Shown piece by piece: positions 1-10,681 of a stretch of 64,000 bases of DNA. Source of the DNA: Isoetes taiwanensis (Eukaryota > Streptophyta > Lycopodiopsida > Isoetales > Isoetaceae); assembly GCA_021234155.1 (NCBI GenBank), contig JAJEKV010000013.1:18386482-18450481 (forward strand). The letters run 5' to 3'. Position numbers and translations under genes: made by a program. How positions within the stretch are numbered: position 1 is the first letter of the stretch; each line of letters begins with the position of its first letter. Under the pieces are notes generated by a model. That model searched no databases, was not told where the DNA came from, and saw only the letters and a program-made list of their open reading frames with translations.

Positions 1-99
1 ATAGATAATGAAGACGAAGTGCAAATCGATACAAAATTCAGAATTGCAGACAAAATGCAAATTAGAATAAAATGCAAACAGACCCCTCGCAAAAGATGA

Positions 100-310
100 A
101 AAACTAGACGATTTTTTTGACGAAAATTATGACAATTTTTTTGACGAAAAGTGTGACGACTTGTCTGACGATTTTTCTGACGAAAATTCGGACGATTTTT
201 CTGACGATTTATTTGACGAAAATTGTGACGATTTTTCTGACGAAAATTCTGACGATTTTTCTGACGATTTTTCTGACACTCAATCGTCAGATAATATTCG
301 TCAGATAAAT
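100..310. repeat. 12-bp minisatellite (GACGATTTTTCT / GACGAAAATTCT)
   Basis: About fifteen near-identical 12-bp units alternate between GACGATTTTTCT and GACGAAAATTCT. Because 12 is a multiple of three, one plus-strand frame stays open and reads as an acidic SDDFSDEN repeat. I regard that as a by-product of the repeat, since nothing upstream or downstream looks like a gene. The array ends with the same core inverted (TCGTCAGATAA, TCGTCAGATAAATCG near 287-315), so its 3' edge can pair with the units as a hairpin. Another TCTGACGATC core occurs near 355. Confidence 0.85.
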
Positions 311-394
311 CGTCGGCCGAGGATCCGGGCGGTTAATGCATTTTATGAAGACCATCTGACGATCTTTCTGACAAAAAACCCTCATTCTCTTGTA

Positions 395-880
395 GTGATA
401 AGCCTTCGGCAAGGGGCTTGGACAAACGTAAGGCATAGAAATCGCTCCCAAAAACCCCGCATGGAGAAGTCGGGCGGTGCCGCCGCCAACCCAACACCTG
501 CATCACCAACACAACCAACGAGACAACACAAACATACCGAGAATAGCATCACCCGGGGTGGAAAAAAAGCATCACCCAATGGTGGAAAAACATGATAAAA
601 CGAAACTTGTGCACAATAAATAAACAAAGAAGGGGGGAGGGTGGGTTCAAAGAGAAATAAGGTAATGGCGAGAAGAGGAAGCGTTGATGAGGCGTTGGAA
701 GCGAACCGCCTAAAATAGTGAAACCCTAACCGCAGAGGGCATGCACCGCGATGCATGCATGTAACATGCATGCTGGCCCCATCCTAGAATGTCGATCCGA
801 TGTCTCTCGATCGATCGATTCTAGAATGGGGCTCGCATGAAACCAACAAACCACCTCGAATACCGAGAACTTCCTTCTCA
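395..880. mobile_element. Foldback-family fragment, right-arm orientation
   Basis: This block is collinear with the right arm of the large foldback element at 23830-24504. It shares the GTGATAAGCCTTCG start, the GGCTTGGACAAA stretch, the purine run AAGAAGGGGGGAGGGTGGG, an ATGCATGC-rich stretch and the terminal hairpin. The hairpin lies at 777-831: an outer palindrome CCCCATCCTAGAAT...ATTCTAGAATGGGG encloses an inner one, CGATCCGATG...CGATCGATCG. After it comes CTCGCATGAAACCAACAAAC, as in the other copies. No protein-coding gene is evident. It is a non-autonomous repeat and may be mobilised by an element not present here. Confidence 0.75.
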
Positions 881-1580
881 TTGCCTCCATTCGCACAGTG
901 CCCACCATCTTCGCGATCGAGGCGGGCGGTGGATTGGGAGCCCCGCCAGACCGAACTCTGTCAGTCCGCCAAACGGGTGCCATTGAGGATGAGTCTCACA
1001 CTTTCCAGAAGTTGCCCGGTTGTTCGGTCGATCCGCCGATCGCCTCCCCTTAGTACGGCCGGACGCGTTCTTGCATTTTGCCGATGAACACACCACAAGA
1101 CGCGCCCCGGGGGTCATACATCCAGGGAGGTGCTTGGACCTGGCGAGGTCACATTTGCCCTTTGGTCCGTCCACGACTAGTACTTCACGGGGTGGTGCAT
1201 GATCAGTATATATTGGGATGTTTTACGCATTTTATATGATTAGCCGCGGTTTTGTCGGCCAGGCTGATTGTCTTTACGGTTTTCCCTCGAAAACCCTTCG
1301 GGATGTTTTTTAATCCGGCAGTAATCCGCTTCTTTGCGTTTTGTATTGGGTCCCATAGACCGATTGGTCTCCGTGGACGATAAAAGTACCTTCCTTCCTT
1401 CCTTCCTTCCTTATCAAACCAAAATCGAGGACGAAGGTCACAGGACGAAGGCTAAAGAAGAGCCGAGGCCGAGAAAGGGCATGCCACAGCATGACAGAAA
1501 CGCCAAATGGGCCAAACCAAGCAGGAAGAAGCCCCTCTCCTGCAGGGAAACAAATCAAAGAGAAATAAGGTAATCACTGA
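881..1580. mobile_element. Scrambled foldback-family pieces with a TTCC microsatellite
   Basis: Two pieces of the foldback family are recognisable. One at about 1275-1320 is the CCTCGAAAACCC / TTTTTTAATCC core in left-arm orientation. The other, at about 1425-1575, matches the outermost arm sequence (reverse of 22990-23100: GAGGACGAAGGTCACAGGACG, then GGCTAAAGAAGAGCC). Between them is a short TTCC microsatellite at 1389-1411. Sequence 890-1260 is GC-rich and I recognise nothing in it. Confidence 0.55.
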
Positions 1581-2035
1581 AAGAGCTAGGCTTTTCATTC
1601 ATCTCAGCAGTTTTTTCTACAATGGTATAGAGTGGGTAGTTGCACATCACAGGCTACCCAAAAAATGAAAAACAGAGGGAATATCCAGTTATAACACCTG
1701 GACCCCAAATAAAATTGTGTGCTGTGATGTTGGCTAGTGTACTGCCGAGAGTTTATCGCCGGGATTAAAAAACCCGCCTTTCGGTTTTCGAGGAAAAACC
1801 CTAGCGATAAAATCGGCAAAGGGTTTGACAACGCAGGCTGCTTCGCCGTTCCCACAAAAACCCACGCCCACAAAGAATACGAAGTCGCGCAACACCCCGG
1901 ACCTGCAAAACCACCAACAGAAAAACCAATAGAGAAAAACCGAAAAGCGAGGGGCTGGTCCGCCAGCGTGCCCAAAAAAAAACAATATTTACACCCTCAA
2001 AAGCGAGGGGCTGGTCACGCCGTGCCACGACAATT
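1580..2035. mobile_element. Foldback-family fragment, loop plus inner right arm
   Basis: This matches the centre of the 23-kb foldback element. The loop CTAGGCTTTTCATTCATCTC is followed by a TGGGTAGTTGCACA stretch, AGGGAATATCCAGTTATA, and then the GATTAAAAAACCCGCCTTTC / GGTTTTCGAGGAAAAACCC core at 1765-1802. The order and orientation are those of the loop and inner right arm. It is followed by two GAGGGGCTGGTC repeats (1948-2020) that also occur in the 24-kb arm as GAGGGGCTGATC. No coding function is seen. Confidence 0.7.
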
Positions 2036-2076
2036 ATAACAAAATGAACATATAAATAACAATTTTAAGGGGTGAA

Positions 2077-2669
2077 AGCCATGGATAGTCTTTGAGAGAT
2101 GAGAAAGTGCCGATGAACAAATATGAAGAACCCTGCAATAAATAGCGATACCCTAACCTGATGAACGGCCTAAAAATGCATGCGATGCATGCATGCGATG
2201 CATGCAATGCATGCATGCTCGTCTTGAGCAAGAATCTCGATCCGCTACGCGGATCGATGGCATTCTTGCTCTGCGACTCGCATGAAAACAACAACATCCC
2301 GATACCAGAGAACTTCAAATACTAGAACCGAGGAGGAAAGATGAAGAATTGTCCTATGCTGGACAAAGAGGCAAAGATAGAAGAGGTTAGAAAGGATAGG
2401 AATGGTCAAGAAAGAGTAGCTCATGCAAGAAGAAGCCCCTCCTCTGCATGAGATCAAACAATAGAAGCCATGGATACTGCTGAGAGATGAGAAAGTGCCG
2501 ATGAACAGTCGATGAAGAACTCTGCAATAAATAGCGATACCCTAACCTGATGAACGGCCTAAAAATGCATGCGATGCATGCATGTGATGCATGCATGCGA
2601 TGCATGCAATGCATGCATGCTCGTCTTGAGCAAGAATCCCGATCCGCTACGCGGATCGATGGCACTCTA
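2077..2669. repeat. Tandem pair of foldback sub-family units
   Basis: Two direct copies, about 2077-2272 and 2466-2669, share GAGAGATGAGAAAGTGCCGA, TGCAATAAATAGCGATACCC, a run of ATGCATGC words and a terminal hairpin. The first hairpin (about 2224-2270) is GAGCAAGAATCTCGATCCGC followed by its complement GCGGATCG...CATTCTTGCTC. The second copy lacks the outer right half. The layout (ATGCATGC run, outer palindrome, inner CGATCCG palindrome, then CTCGCATGAAA) equals that of the 24-kb family, but the outer palindrome sequence differs, so this is a related sub-family. Confidence 0.75.
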
Positions 2670-4500
2670 TTGTCACATTTATTGTCTTTTGGGTTTCACT
2701 ATTTTTGTCATTTTTATTGTCACTTTTTTATCAGTTTTTAGACATATTATTTTAGTGACAAAAAAGTGACAATAAATTGTTGTTCTCTTGTAGAGGAGCC
2801 ATGAGTTCCAAGATCCAGGTGATATGATCTCAGTAGAACCTCCAAGATGTTGAAGGTATTCCTGGCAAACTTTCAACCTCAATAGTTGAGAACCTCCAGG
2901 TTGCTTAAGGCAACCAATCTGTGGCTAAATCCCTGCATAAATCAGCTCAAATTTGCTTGTGAACAACCTATCCCTAAACAAAAAAAAATTGTTTGCCAAA
3001 CTTTGATTGCCAAATGAGATGAGAGGGTTGTTTTTTGATGGGAACAATTGCAATAGATCCTCAGGAGACTCTGGAAGGTCTTGCAAAAGTCAGAGGCAAA
3101 TGGCTGACAAGAACTAGGTGAAAAAATGCCTCGTGACTGGGTCAATTTTTGGTCAATGGCGCTGGCAGAGAGCTCAAATTTGCAGATGAGAAAATGTGAG
3201 GAATCTTTTCGAGTTTCTTTCTTTGACACCCTCTGTCTAATCTATAGGGCACATGCATCATGTTGAAACAACAGAAAGTTTGCTTTTGCGTGCATGAATG
3301 CTATTTTTTGCAGATTTTTTGTGATAGTCTGTAACAGAGCTAGAGAACAAGCTTGAAGTTAAGGCCTAACATAATTTTTTGACTTTTATGCAAAGAAAAT
3401 AGCTTGCTAGAGATGTGGGTAGGCTGTAGGTGAATAAAACCTAATACAAAATGCTGTTTGGCTATTTTTTTTGGATTTTAGAAGGAATTACCAGTAACTT
3501 AACAATGCAGTATTGAGTGTGCATTTTAGATTGAAATTTAAGCTAAGATAACTTATACAAACCATAGATACTTTTGTTGTTGAGACTCAAGCACTGCTAC
3601 AGCATAGATGGAGCCACCAACACTCGAACTTCAGATCAATACAACACACATTCTTCACCAACTTCGAATTTTCATTCAAAGGAGCTTCCAAGGTTTACAA
3701 TGAATGAATTTCCTAGTGATTTAACACAGGAAAACTCATGAAATGTACGAATCAAAGATAATACATAACTTCAAAGGATGATATAAGACTTTATTGCATC
3801 AGATCTTCAAGAAATCTGACACAAGGAGGCAGTGCAGGGCAAACAGAGGTCATTCCAATCAATAAGATGCTGGATTTGATCACTCAAGGCGCTGTGGTGC
3901 TCGAAGAATTCCTGAAGCCTGATTAATCCCTTAAACCCGACAATTTCTGGTCGGTTCTTGATGAAACGGATCGGATTTGGCCTTTTCTGCCTGCTAGAAT
4001 CTTTTCTTGACCTGTAAAATAGTCAGTTGAGGTGCTGTAGCCATGATTTCCTTTCAAATTGAAGTCCCCTTTTCGAATAAACCCCTTTTGCGTGGCTTTG
4101 CTCTTGTCTGACAGTAATAAACGAAGTTTTTACCGTTCTTAGTGAGATTCTTGGCACAAAAAAGGTTAAATCGGGCCGGTTTGGTCATGATTTGCCTGTT
4201 AGTTAGGCTGCATTTTCGGATCTTGCCATGAATTTAGGGTTCTTGACAAAAAACCAGGATGAATATCCCACAAGAGTTCAGCAAAAAATAGGCTCGGCGG
4301 ATTTTGCGGCGAAATGTGGGTGGCCAGAAAATGAAGTGGGCTTTGGGGGGGTAACCAAACTAATTTTTTTGCAAGAATGAAGTGTGGCGCGCATCCCGAT
4401 AACATCTAAATCAAGGGCTAGATGTGGTCAAAATGAGAAGTTTTGACCACTTTTTTGCATGTTTTTTTACAAGCTTTCAGGTGGAAAAAACAAATTTAGA
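2670..4500. other. Intergenic, no recognisable feature
   Basis: AT-rich DNA with only short, unconvincing open frames on both strands. I see no domain signature, RNA gene or repeat array. Homopolymer and T-rich tracts are common. Confidence 0.5.
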
Positions 4501-4900
4501 AAATAACCAACTTCATTTTTTGGCCCTTTTTCATGGTGTACCAGGTGATGTGGCATGAGGGCGATGACTTGGCAATGGTGATGATGTGGCATGGTGATGT
4601 GGAAGGCAAGGTGTCAAGGAAAATTTCCCTAGGTCAAATCTTGATGAAGTGCATCAAAGTGTGAATGACACGTGTTAGGTGACTTGGTGATGATGTGGAT
4701 GAGGTGTGCATGTTTTTGATGGTGAGGTGGCACTAAATGGTGACTTTTCGACCTTGACCTAGCCTTTTTTCGAGGTAGTCAAGTTAGGCTCTTTGAGACT
4801 TGGTCTTTGACCATTACTTTGGTCTTGAACTAATGATGTGATGGATTTTTAGACCTTCTCTCCTCTTCTTTTTTCTTTTTTTAGAGAGAGAGTGATCTTT
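4500..4900. repeat. GATGTGG-rich degenerate repeat
   Basis: The words GATGTGGCATG, GATGATGTGG and GAGGTGGCA recur irregularly between 4545 and 4735, giving a degenerate minisatellite-like texture. It is followed by a GGTGACTTTTCGACCTTGACC stretch. Such texture occurs in spacer or LTR sequence of plant retroelements, but no LTR ends or coding domains are visible here. Confidence 0.35.
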
Positions 4901-5460
4901 TTCAAACTTTTCATGTGCATGGTGATGGATTATGAAGTGTGTGTGTGATGTACATGGTGCATGAGTATGAAATATGTGGTGTGTGAGATTTGACCTAGGG
5001 AAAAGGACTTTGAGCTATGGAATGAGGTGTGAGTATAGATGTGAGCAATGCCTTCTTGAGCCAAGAACTCATAGTGCCAAAATCTCAAAAGGTGACAAGA
5101 TAACATACTCTTTGGGGGGTCTTCCAATCTTTGACTAGGGGTCTTCTCTCTTTGACTTCTCCTCTAACCTTTGACTCAAGTCTTACTTCCTTTTGCAAAC
5201 TTGAATGCTCCTTTGAATGTTCTCCATTGGTCTTCAGTTTGGTGCTAAGATTTGTCTTCATACCTAAACAATGAGCTCCAAATAGAAAGGTCTTGTACAT
5301 GTATCTTGATCTTCTTGTGATTTCTTGTGAAGTTGTTCTTACATGCTACCACAATGTGGCAGCACTGACCACCTTAGTGTGAGTGGAAGGCTGAGCTTAG
5401 AATCCAATAACCCTAAGATCGGGCAGTTTGATGATATCCATACACACGAACAGTGCGCGC
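4900..5460. other. Intergenic, no recognisable feature
   Basis: AT-rich sequence without a supported gene. A short CATGGTG-type repetition continues from the left. Nothing else is recognised. Confidence 0.4.
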
Positions 5461-5639
5461 TTTTATAGAGGGGGTTTGTGGGAAGCATGTTGGTTATGGT
5501 GGCGAAGTTGCTCATTTGGGGGGAGGGGGAAGAGGGGGAGGAGGGGTCGTGGTGGGGCAAGCGAACTTTGGTGTGCACCAAGAGAGGTTGAGCCCGTCAT
5601 CGGCGGTGACGCACGGTTCCTTGAAGGTGGGTAAAACAT

Positions 5640-5855
5640 GGTGGTGGAATGGGGTCGGGAATGGATGTGAATGGAATGAGCCGCATGTCTGGGCAGGCCA
5701 TGGAAATGGGTGCACGAGAGGGAGAGGTGGCTCGAGGGCGGAAGGGTCGGAAGGAAATGGGTGAAGGAAAGTTGGAATGGAGGGAATGGAAGGGAAATGG
5801 AAGGAATGGAAGGAATAAAGGAAATGGTGGAAGGAAGGAAGGAAATGGAAGGGAT
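5640..5855. repeat. GGAATG/GGAAATGG-type low-complexity tract
   Basis: Purine-rich sequence with recurring GGAATGG, GGAAATGG and GGAAGGAA words, densest at 5757-5852. This accounts for the long proline/serine/phenylalanine-rich open frames on the minus strand here. I do not read those as genes. Confidence 0.7.
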
Positions 5856-5859
5856 CCGG

Positions 5860-7020
5860 CAGAGGGCAGCCGGGTCGGCATGTCGGGTGGTGGTGGCGAA
5901 ATGTATGCATTGAGAGGTCGAGATCCCGAGGGCTGGCAACCGGGCCGAGCCGCGGTTGGGAAGGCTGGGCGAAATGGGTGGCAATATCTCGAGAGGACTC
6001 CAGGCGATGAGGCTCCGGGCAAAGGTCAGCTGCCTGGGCAGCGGAAATTGGCGCAGCTTGTAGAGGCTGGACGAAGCCCAAGGGCAAATGGGCCGAAGGT
6101 GGTTCGGGCAGGGGCGAGGCCGGGCGCAAATGGAGAGGTTGAGGCGCCAGAGGGCGCGGCAATGGGCTTTAGCTGCACGGCAAGGTGAGTCGGGAGCACC
6201 CTGGAGAGGCAGAGGTGATCGAGGGCGTGCAAAATGGCCGTGAGGTAAGTCTGGGCAGGCTGGGCGAAATGGATCGCGAATCCGCCAGAGGTCGTGAGCC
6301 CTGAGGGCCGGGCGCATCAATGAGGTGTCTGGGCAAATTAAGCGTTCGGCTGCCACGGTGAGGGGTCGAAATCCCTTTGATATGGCAGCCGGTCGAAATG
6401 GTCTGGCAAAGGGCGAATAAGACCTGAGATGTGGAGGCTACCAGGGAAGGGGCGGCAAAGTATCGAGCCGCGGTCTGGGCAGGGCATGCAGGGCTGGTGC
6501 GTACCGAGATAGCTGAGTACCTTATGGCAAATGGGCTTCCAGGCCGCGTCTTGACAAAGCGATGAAATGGGCGCAAAACGGAGAGGTCGAGGAATGGCAG
6601 CCAGTCGAGCTGTCTGGGCAGCAAAATCGGCGAATGGAAATTTAAGAGGTCGAAGCTCCTCGAGGGTAAGGGGCTGGCCGAGATGGGTCGGGCAAAGGCG
6701 AGGGCGGGCAAATAACGAGTTTTGAGGGCGCTAGCCGGGCCGAAATGGGATGCGCGAGCTGGCGAGAGGCCGAGGTAACCGAGGATCGGGCAAATGGACG
6801 AAGCCGCAGTCTGGCAAAAGGGGCGAAATGGCGAAGAGACGGGGAGGTAACGAGGAGCCTGAGGGATGCGGGGCGGCCGAGCGCGGTTTCCGCGAAGGGA
6901 TGAAGTTACGCAGTTTCGGCAGAGGATTTATACCGCAGGGATGGGCAGCTGGCCGAAAGTGTGTGTCGTGGGCAGGCGGGCGAAGCTACGCAATGGAGAG
7001 AGAGGTCGAGGGAGTCTTAA
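5860..7020. repeat. GC-rich degenerate tandem repeat, about 75-bp period
   Basis: The word GAGAGGTCGAGG and close variants recur near 5911, 6138, 6209, 6284, 6359, 6580, 6650, 6765, 6840 and 7000. Most spacings are near 70-75 bp or about three times that. Each is followed by variants of GAGGGCTGGCAGCCGGG and then TCTGGGCA...GGGCGAAATGG. Units are strongly diverged. A period divisible by three keeps frames open on both strands (for example 297 codons on minus at 5463-6356), so open frames here are weak evidence of genes. The block adjoins the 3' side of the NLR relic. Confidence 0.6.
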
Positions 7021-7039
7021 ATCTTTAAGGGCTTATTAA

Positions 7040-9639
7040 AATCAGGAAGAGTCTGCCAATAGAAATTAGTTAGTGAAAGGTGTAGTAGATGCACTAAGTG
7101 GCCAAAAGAACATGGAAGCATGGACTAGCTTATTGTGTTCTCCATTAATCTCTAGATAACGTAAATTGCTAAAGGTTTCAAAAAAAGAGGAAGGAAGTTG
7201 ATGTACTTGAATTTCTTCTATCTTGTCCTCGCTCTGCTCAACCCCTTCTTTAAAGAGAGAAGTTTGAAGGCCTCCAACTCTAATCGTTTGTAGCTTTGGA
7301 AAATACTGTTCCAGAGTTGAAGATAAGTTAGTTATTTTTATTTTACATGTGCCATGCTTTTGTCATAGGGATGTAAGCAATTCAAACCTGGAAAAGACTC
7401 AGATCGACATCTTGATGTAAACATAAAACTTTGAGATCATGTGTTTTGCCTTGTGAGATGTTACACGTACCAGAGGTGAGAACACTTTTACATGCTAAGT
7501 ACTTAATAGATAGGTAATCCCCCAAAATTTGAAATTCCAAAGTTTGTTGAGAGTCTATTGCACGAATTACTTCATGTGTCCTAAGGGATGCTGCCATGTG
7601 GCCTGACGTAAAGAGTTCTCCTTCTTCTTCTTCTTCTTCTACGATTTCTTCTTCTTCTGAAACTAGCATCTGCACTCAAGTAACAAAGTTGATTAGAAAG
7701 GTGAATAAATAAACTGAAGATATCTAAGAGAGCATAAGCACTTGCCTTTGATGTAGACACATATTTCCAGCCTTTAAGGTTTGCACGCTTCTGAGCAATG
7801 GACCAAAAATGATCATGGCATTGTAGCGCGTCATCCTTGGAAGAAAAAATGGACTCATCTAGGAGGACTTTCAAAATGTCTTCATCTCCAACATACAGTG
7901 CACATCGAGCCATTTCCACTAGTTTTCCACGCCAAACAAGGGCAGCATCGATGAAAGCATCTTGCACAACAGCGGTTTGAGCATCGATACTAGGTTCTAA
8001 AGTTTGGAGCACCGTATCATCCGCATCTGCAGTGGACGGGGATTCAGTAGCTTTCTCAATGCGTTGTTTGACTTTCCTCCACTCGCTTTCTTTACGCCTT
8101 TCTAGCCTTCTAAAATAAGTGCCATATGTATTGATTGCCAAAGGAAGACCATCACATAGTGGGACTATTTCTTTAAGCAAATCTTTCTCCTTATCCTTAT
8201 CTTGAATTCTTGCACAGTGTATGAACAATTGCTCTGCTTCATGGATATCTAGTAAATTGGGCTCAAAAAGTTTGTATGCATTTGAACTTGCATTCGGTGG
8301 ACAAAAAATATCACGAAACTCCTTAGCTACTTCGCAGGATCGCGTGGATAGCATTATACAACTTGACTCTGGAAGGTATTCATCTACATCTTGTGGCAAT
8401 AAGTCTTTTAGATCTTTTACCTTCCAAACATTGTCTACGCATAGACACATGGAAAAGCCCTGTTCTTTTAAACGTTGCAAGCAATGGCTCAATGCATTTC
8501 TACCTTGATCAGGGCTTGTGAATGTCTCATTTTTATTTTCCAATTCCTGCAAGATCTTACTTTGAATTTCCTTTATATTGGCAGGGAGCCTGCCCACCTC
8601 TACAAAAGCTTTAACTTGCTTGGCTCCCTTTGGAAATTCTTGATCGATATAACGTGGTCAACAAAGTAGTCTTTCCAATGCCCCCATTCCACGCACGACA
8701 AAGGACTCGAATTCTCGACTTCCTTTATGAATGTCAAAGAATTCCCTCGTGGTGGCTTAAACTTGACGACAAAGATCACCAATTGGGGCATTGCCGGATG
8801 TAGGGATCTCATTTTTAATAATGGAGACTTCATTCGCAATAGCTTTACCAAGCTGCACATTTAATACTCCACACTGCAAAGTAAGTCTCTGGTTCATTTC
8901 ACTCAATCGGTTAGCAAGGTCATCAAGCCCCTTCGCCTTTGAATCGGGCACGATGAAACCACACGTGCACTTTGCCCAACTCGTTTCAAACCACAACCAT
9001 TTATTCTTTACTTTATTGTCTGAATAATGGCAGATCTACTAAACAACGAAACAACAAAAACCGAATAATAATGGCAGATCTACTAAACAACGAAACACAG
9101 ATCTGATTCATAAGACGGGCTTTATTTCTCTTTTCTATTTTGCTTAATCACACAAAGAAAGTAAATTTCTGATTACTTAGCTACGTACCTGGAATTCTCA
9201 TTGTGAAATTCATAGGCCTCTGCACAGAGCAATGCCAGGCAATTTTCCTTCAAATATTCATCATCACCGCCTGCATCTGCGACTATTTTCATGGATTTTT
9301 CTAAGAATTGGGCATACTCTATTACTTTCTTTGCCTTGTCATCAATTTCTCAGATAAGTCGCTGCGGTTTGTATTATCATGCCAAGAGCTTGAGGCAAAT
9401 ACCGACTAAGGGTGCCCGGCGAACAACATCACAAATACTTTTTGTCACGCCCATGAGCATTGGGCCATTTTCATTCAAATTTTGTATTCCCTTCTCGCAA
9501 AAATGGTTTAGCAATTCAAGTGATTAAAAGCGTTGAGAATAAAAAAATGACAGGGATCCATCCGGTAACATACCTTGCCCGGATCCTTGAAAATCTGCAT
9601 AAATGCCGGTCCCTTTATAATTTCCTGCTTATTAGCCAT
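7040..9639 (-). pseudogene. NB-LRR (NLR) disease-resistance gene, frameshifted
   Basis: This is an intracellular immune receptor relic of the plant NLR type. A likely start at 9639 opens a 22-codon exon (MANKQEIIKGPAF...), followed by a GT-AG intron at 9494-9573. A helical N-terminal region follows (about 9190-9493), with a donor at 9188. Next is a region with VPDSKAKGLDDLANRLSEMN (about 8940), then the NB-ARC domain. In order, the NB-ARC shows a P-loop GMGALGKTTL only after allowing a one-base shift (about 8660-8695), kinase-2 MCLCVDNVW (about 8440), RNBS-B CIMLSTRS (about 8350), and GLPL as CDGLPLAINTYG (about 8140). Leucine-rich remnants follow (LEQYFPKLQTIRV near 7300; FSNLRYLEI near 7170). 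At least five frameshifts or stops break the gene. It ends in few LRRs, near the 75-bp repeat. It is either a pseudogene or a gene damaged by assembly indels. The N-terminal class (CC, RPW8-like or other) is uncertain. Confidence 0.8.
7670..7745 (-). other. Putative GC-AG intron inside the NLR
   Basis: The upstream exon ends TCAAAG and is followed by GCAAGT, a strong match to the minor GC donor class. The 3' side reads TTGAGTGCAG. Removing these 76 bp joins two open frames in phase 0 (...YVSTSK to MLVSEEEE...), and the intron itself contains no useful homology. The following exon begins with an acidic GAA-rich stretch (EEEEIVEEEEEEGE) encoded by a TTC microsatellite on the plus strand. Confidence 0.55.
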
Positions 9640-9644
9640 AGCAG

Positions 9645-9765
9645 AAGACGTCTGAAGCGTACTGCAAAAAGACGAATGCTGAAGACGAATTGAAAGACTG
9701 CTTAAAAGACTAATGCTGAAAAGACGAATGCGTACTGCTTAAAAGACGAATGCTGAAGCATTTTA
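9645..9765. repeat. AAAGACGAATGCTGA short repeats upstream of the NLR
   Basis: Several imperfect copies of AAAAGACGAATGCTGAA and GACTGCTTAAAAGAC lie just upstream of the NLR start codon (minus strand). They may sit in its promoter or 5' leader, but no promoter element is identifiable. Confidence 0.5.
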
Positions 9766-9864
9766 AAGAGATGAATCGTGGCATCGCATCGTTGATTTAA
9801 TAGTATCGTGATTTAAAATGCATCGTGATTTACTAGTATACAATGTGATTTAATAGTGCAAATC

Positions 9865-10038
9865 AAGTATGCCATGTGATTTAACAAAATGGCGGCAAGG
9901 AGAAGAAGAATGCAAAACATTTATTAAGATTGGTTCGTGGGTATCTCGATGAGAATGAAGCAAAAGTCAAGTATGCCATGTGATTTAACAAAATGACGGC
10001 AAGGAGAAGAAGAATGCAAAACATTTATTAAGATTGAA
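9865..10038. repeat. Direct duplication of about 103-bp period
   Basis: The block from CAAGTATGCCATGTGATTTA through ACATTTATTAAGATTG occurs twice, at about 9865-9935 and 9968-10038, with few differences. GTGATTTA words precede it (9790-9860). The junction sequence AAGATTGAATACTTATAGAT reappears as AAGATTAAATACTTATAGAT just after the Helitron 3' end at 13001. Confidence 0.75.
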
Positions 10039-10681
10039 TACTTATAGATTTGTTAAAGACATGAAGCTGTGGCCTTCTGTTTACTGATCGGATCTGCATG
10101 TTATCCTGCTTCAAATAAAAATGGTAAACAACCGTTTTTTCTCTATTTTTTGCATCTATACATGTTCTTGCCTCTTGCCTCCTCCAAAAAATTTGCCTCC
10201 TGCTGCTGCCTGTCGCATCTTCCGCTACGCCGACATTCCTCGCCCTACCATCATCCCCTCAAACTGTGGACAACAAATTTCCTGTCTGTCTATGAAGTAT
10301 GAAGGTTTCTCACATTTTCTCCACTCATTCTCTCGTTCTTTTTTCTTGAAACAATTTCTTTATTCATCCCTTTCAATCTTTTCATAGTTTGTTTTTCTTA
10401 GTGTTCATTTGCAGAGTATTATTATGCATGTGCTCAAGGCAAAATGACATAATTTTGTTCATAAAAATTATGCATCTATTGGATCCCCGACTAGATTTAT
10501 ACATGATGGTCATGTTATGCTTTGGGAGCAAGGACTTCAAAGTAAAAGTTCGGCCTTCTCATGTTTAACCTATAAAATTCAGATCCTATTGTTAGAAATG
10601 CAATACATGTCCATGAACAATGATTATAGGGATTTTTGTCTGAGAGGTATTTTTAAGGCATTTGCAGATCATGTTGATTAA

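Noticed and set aside
161..595. Acidic SDDFSDEN repeat protein
   Set aside because: It is the translation of a 12-bp minisatellite and runs straight into foldback-arm DNA. There is no independent evidence of a gene.
2150..2640. Met/His/Cys-rich small proteins from ATGCATGC runs
   Set aside because: They are translations of a simple ATGCATGC repeat inside the foldback family.
5463..6356. 297-codon minus-strand frame and 179-codon plus-strand frame
   Set aside because: Both overlap the GGAATG tract and the 75-bp repeat, whose period divisible by three keeps frames open. Composition is compositional noise with no domain.
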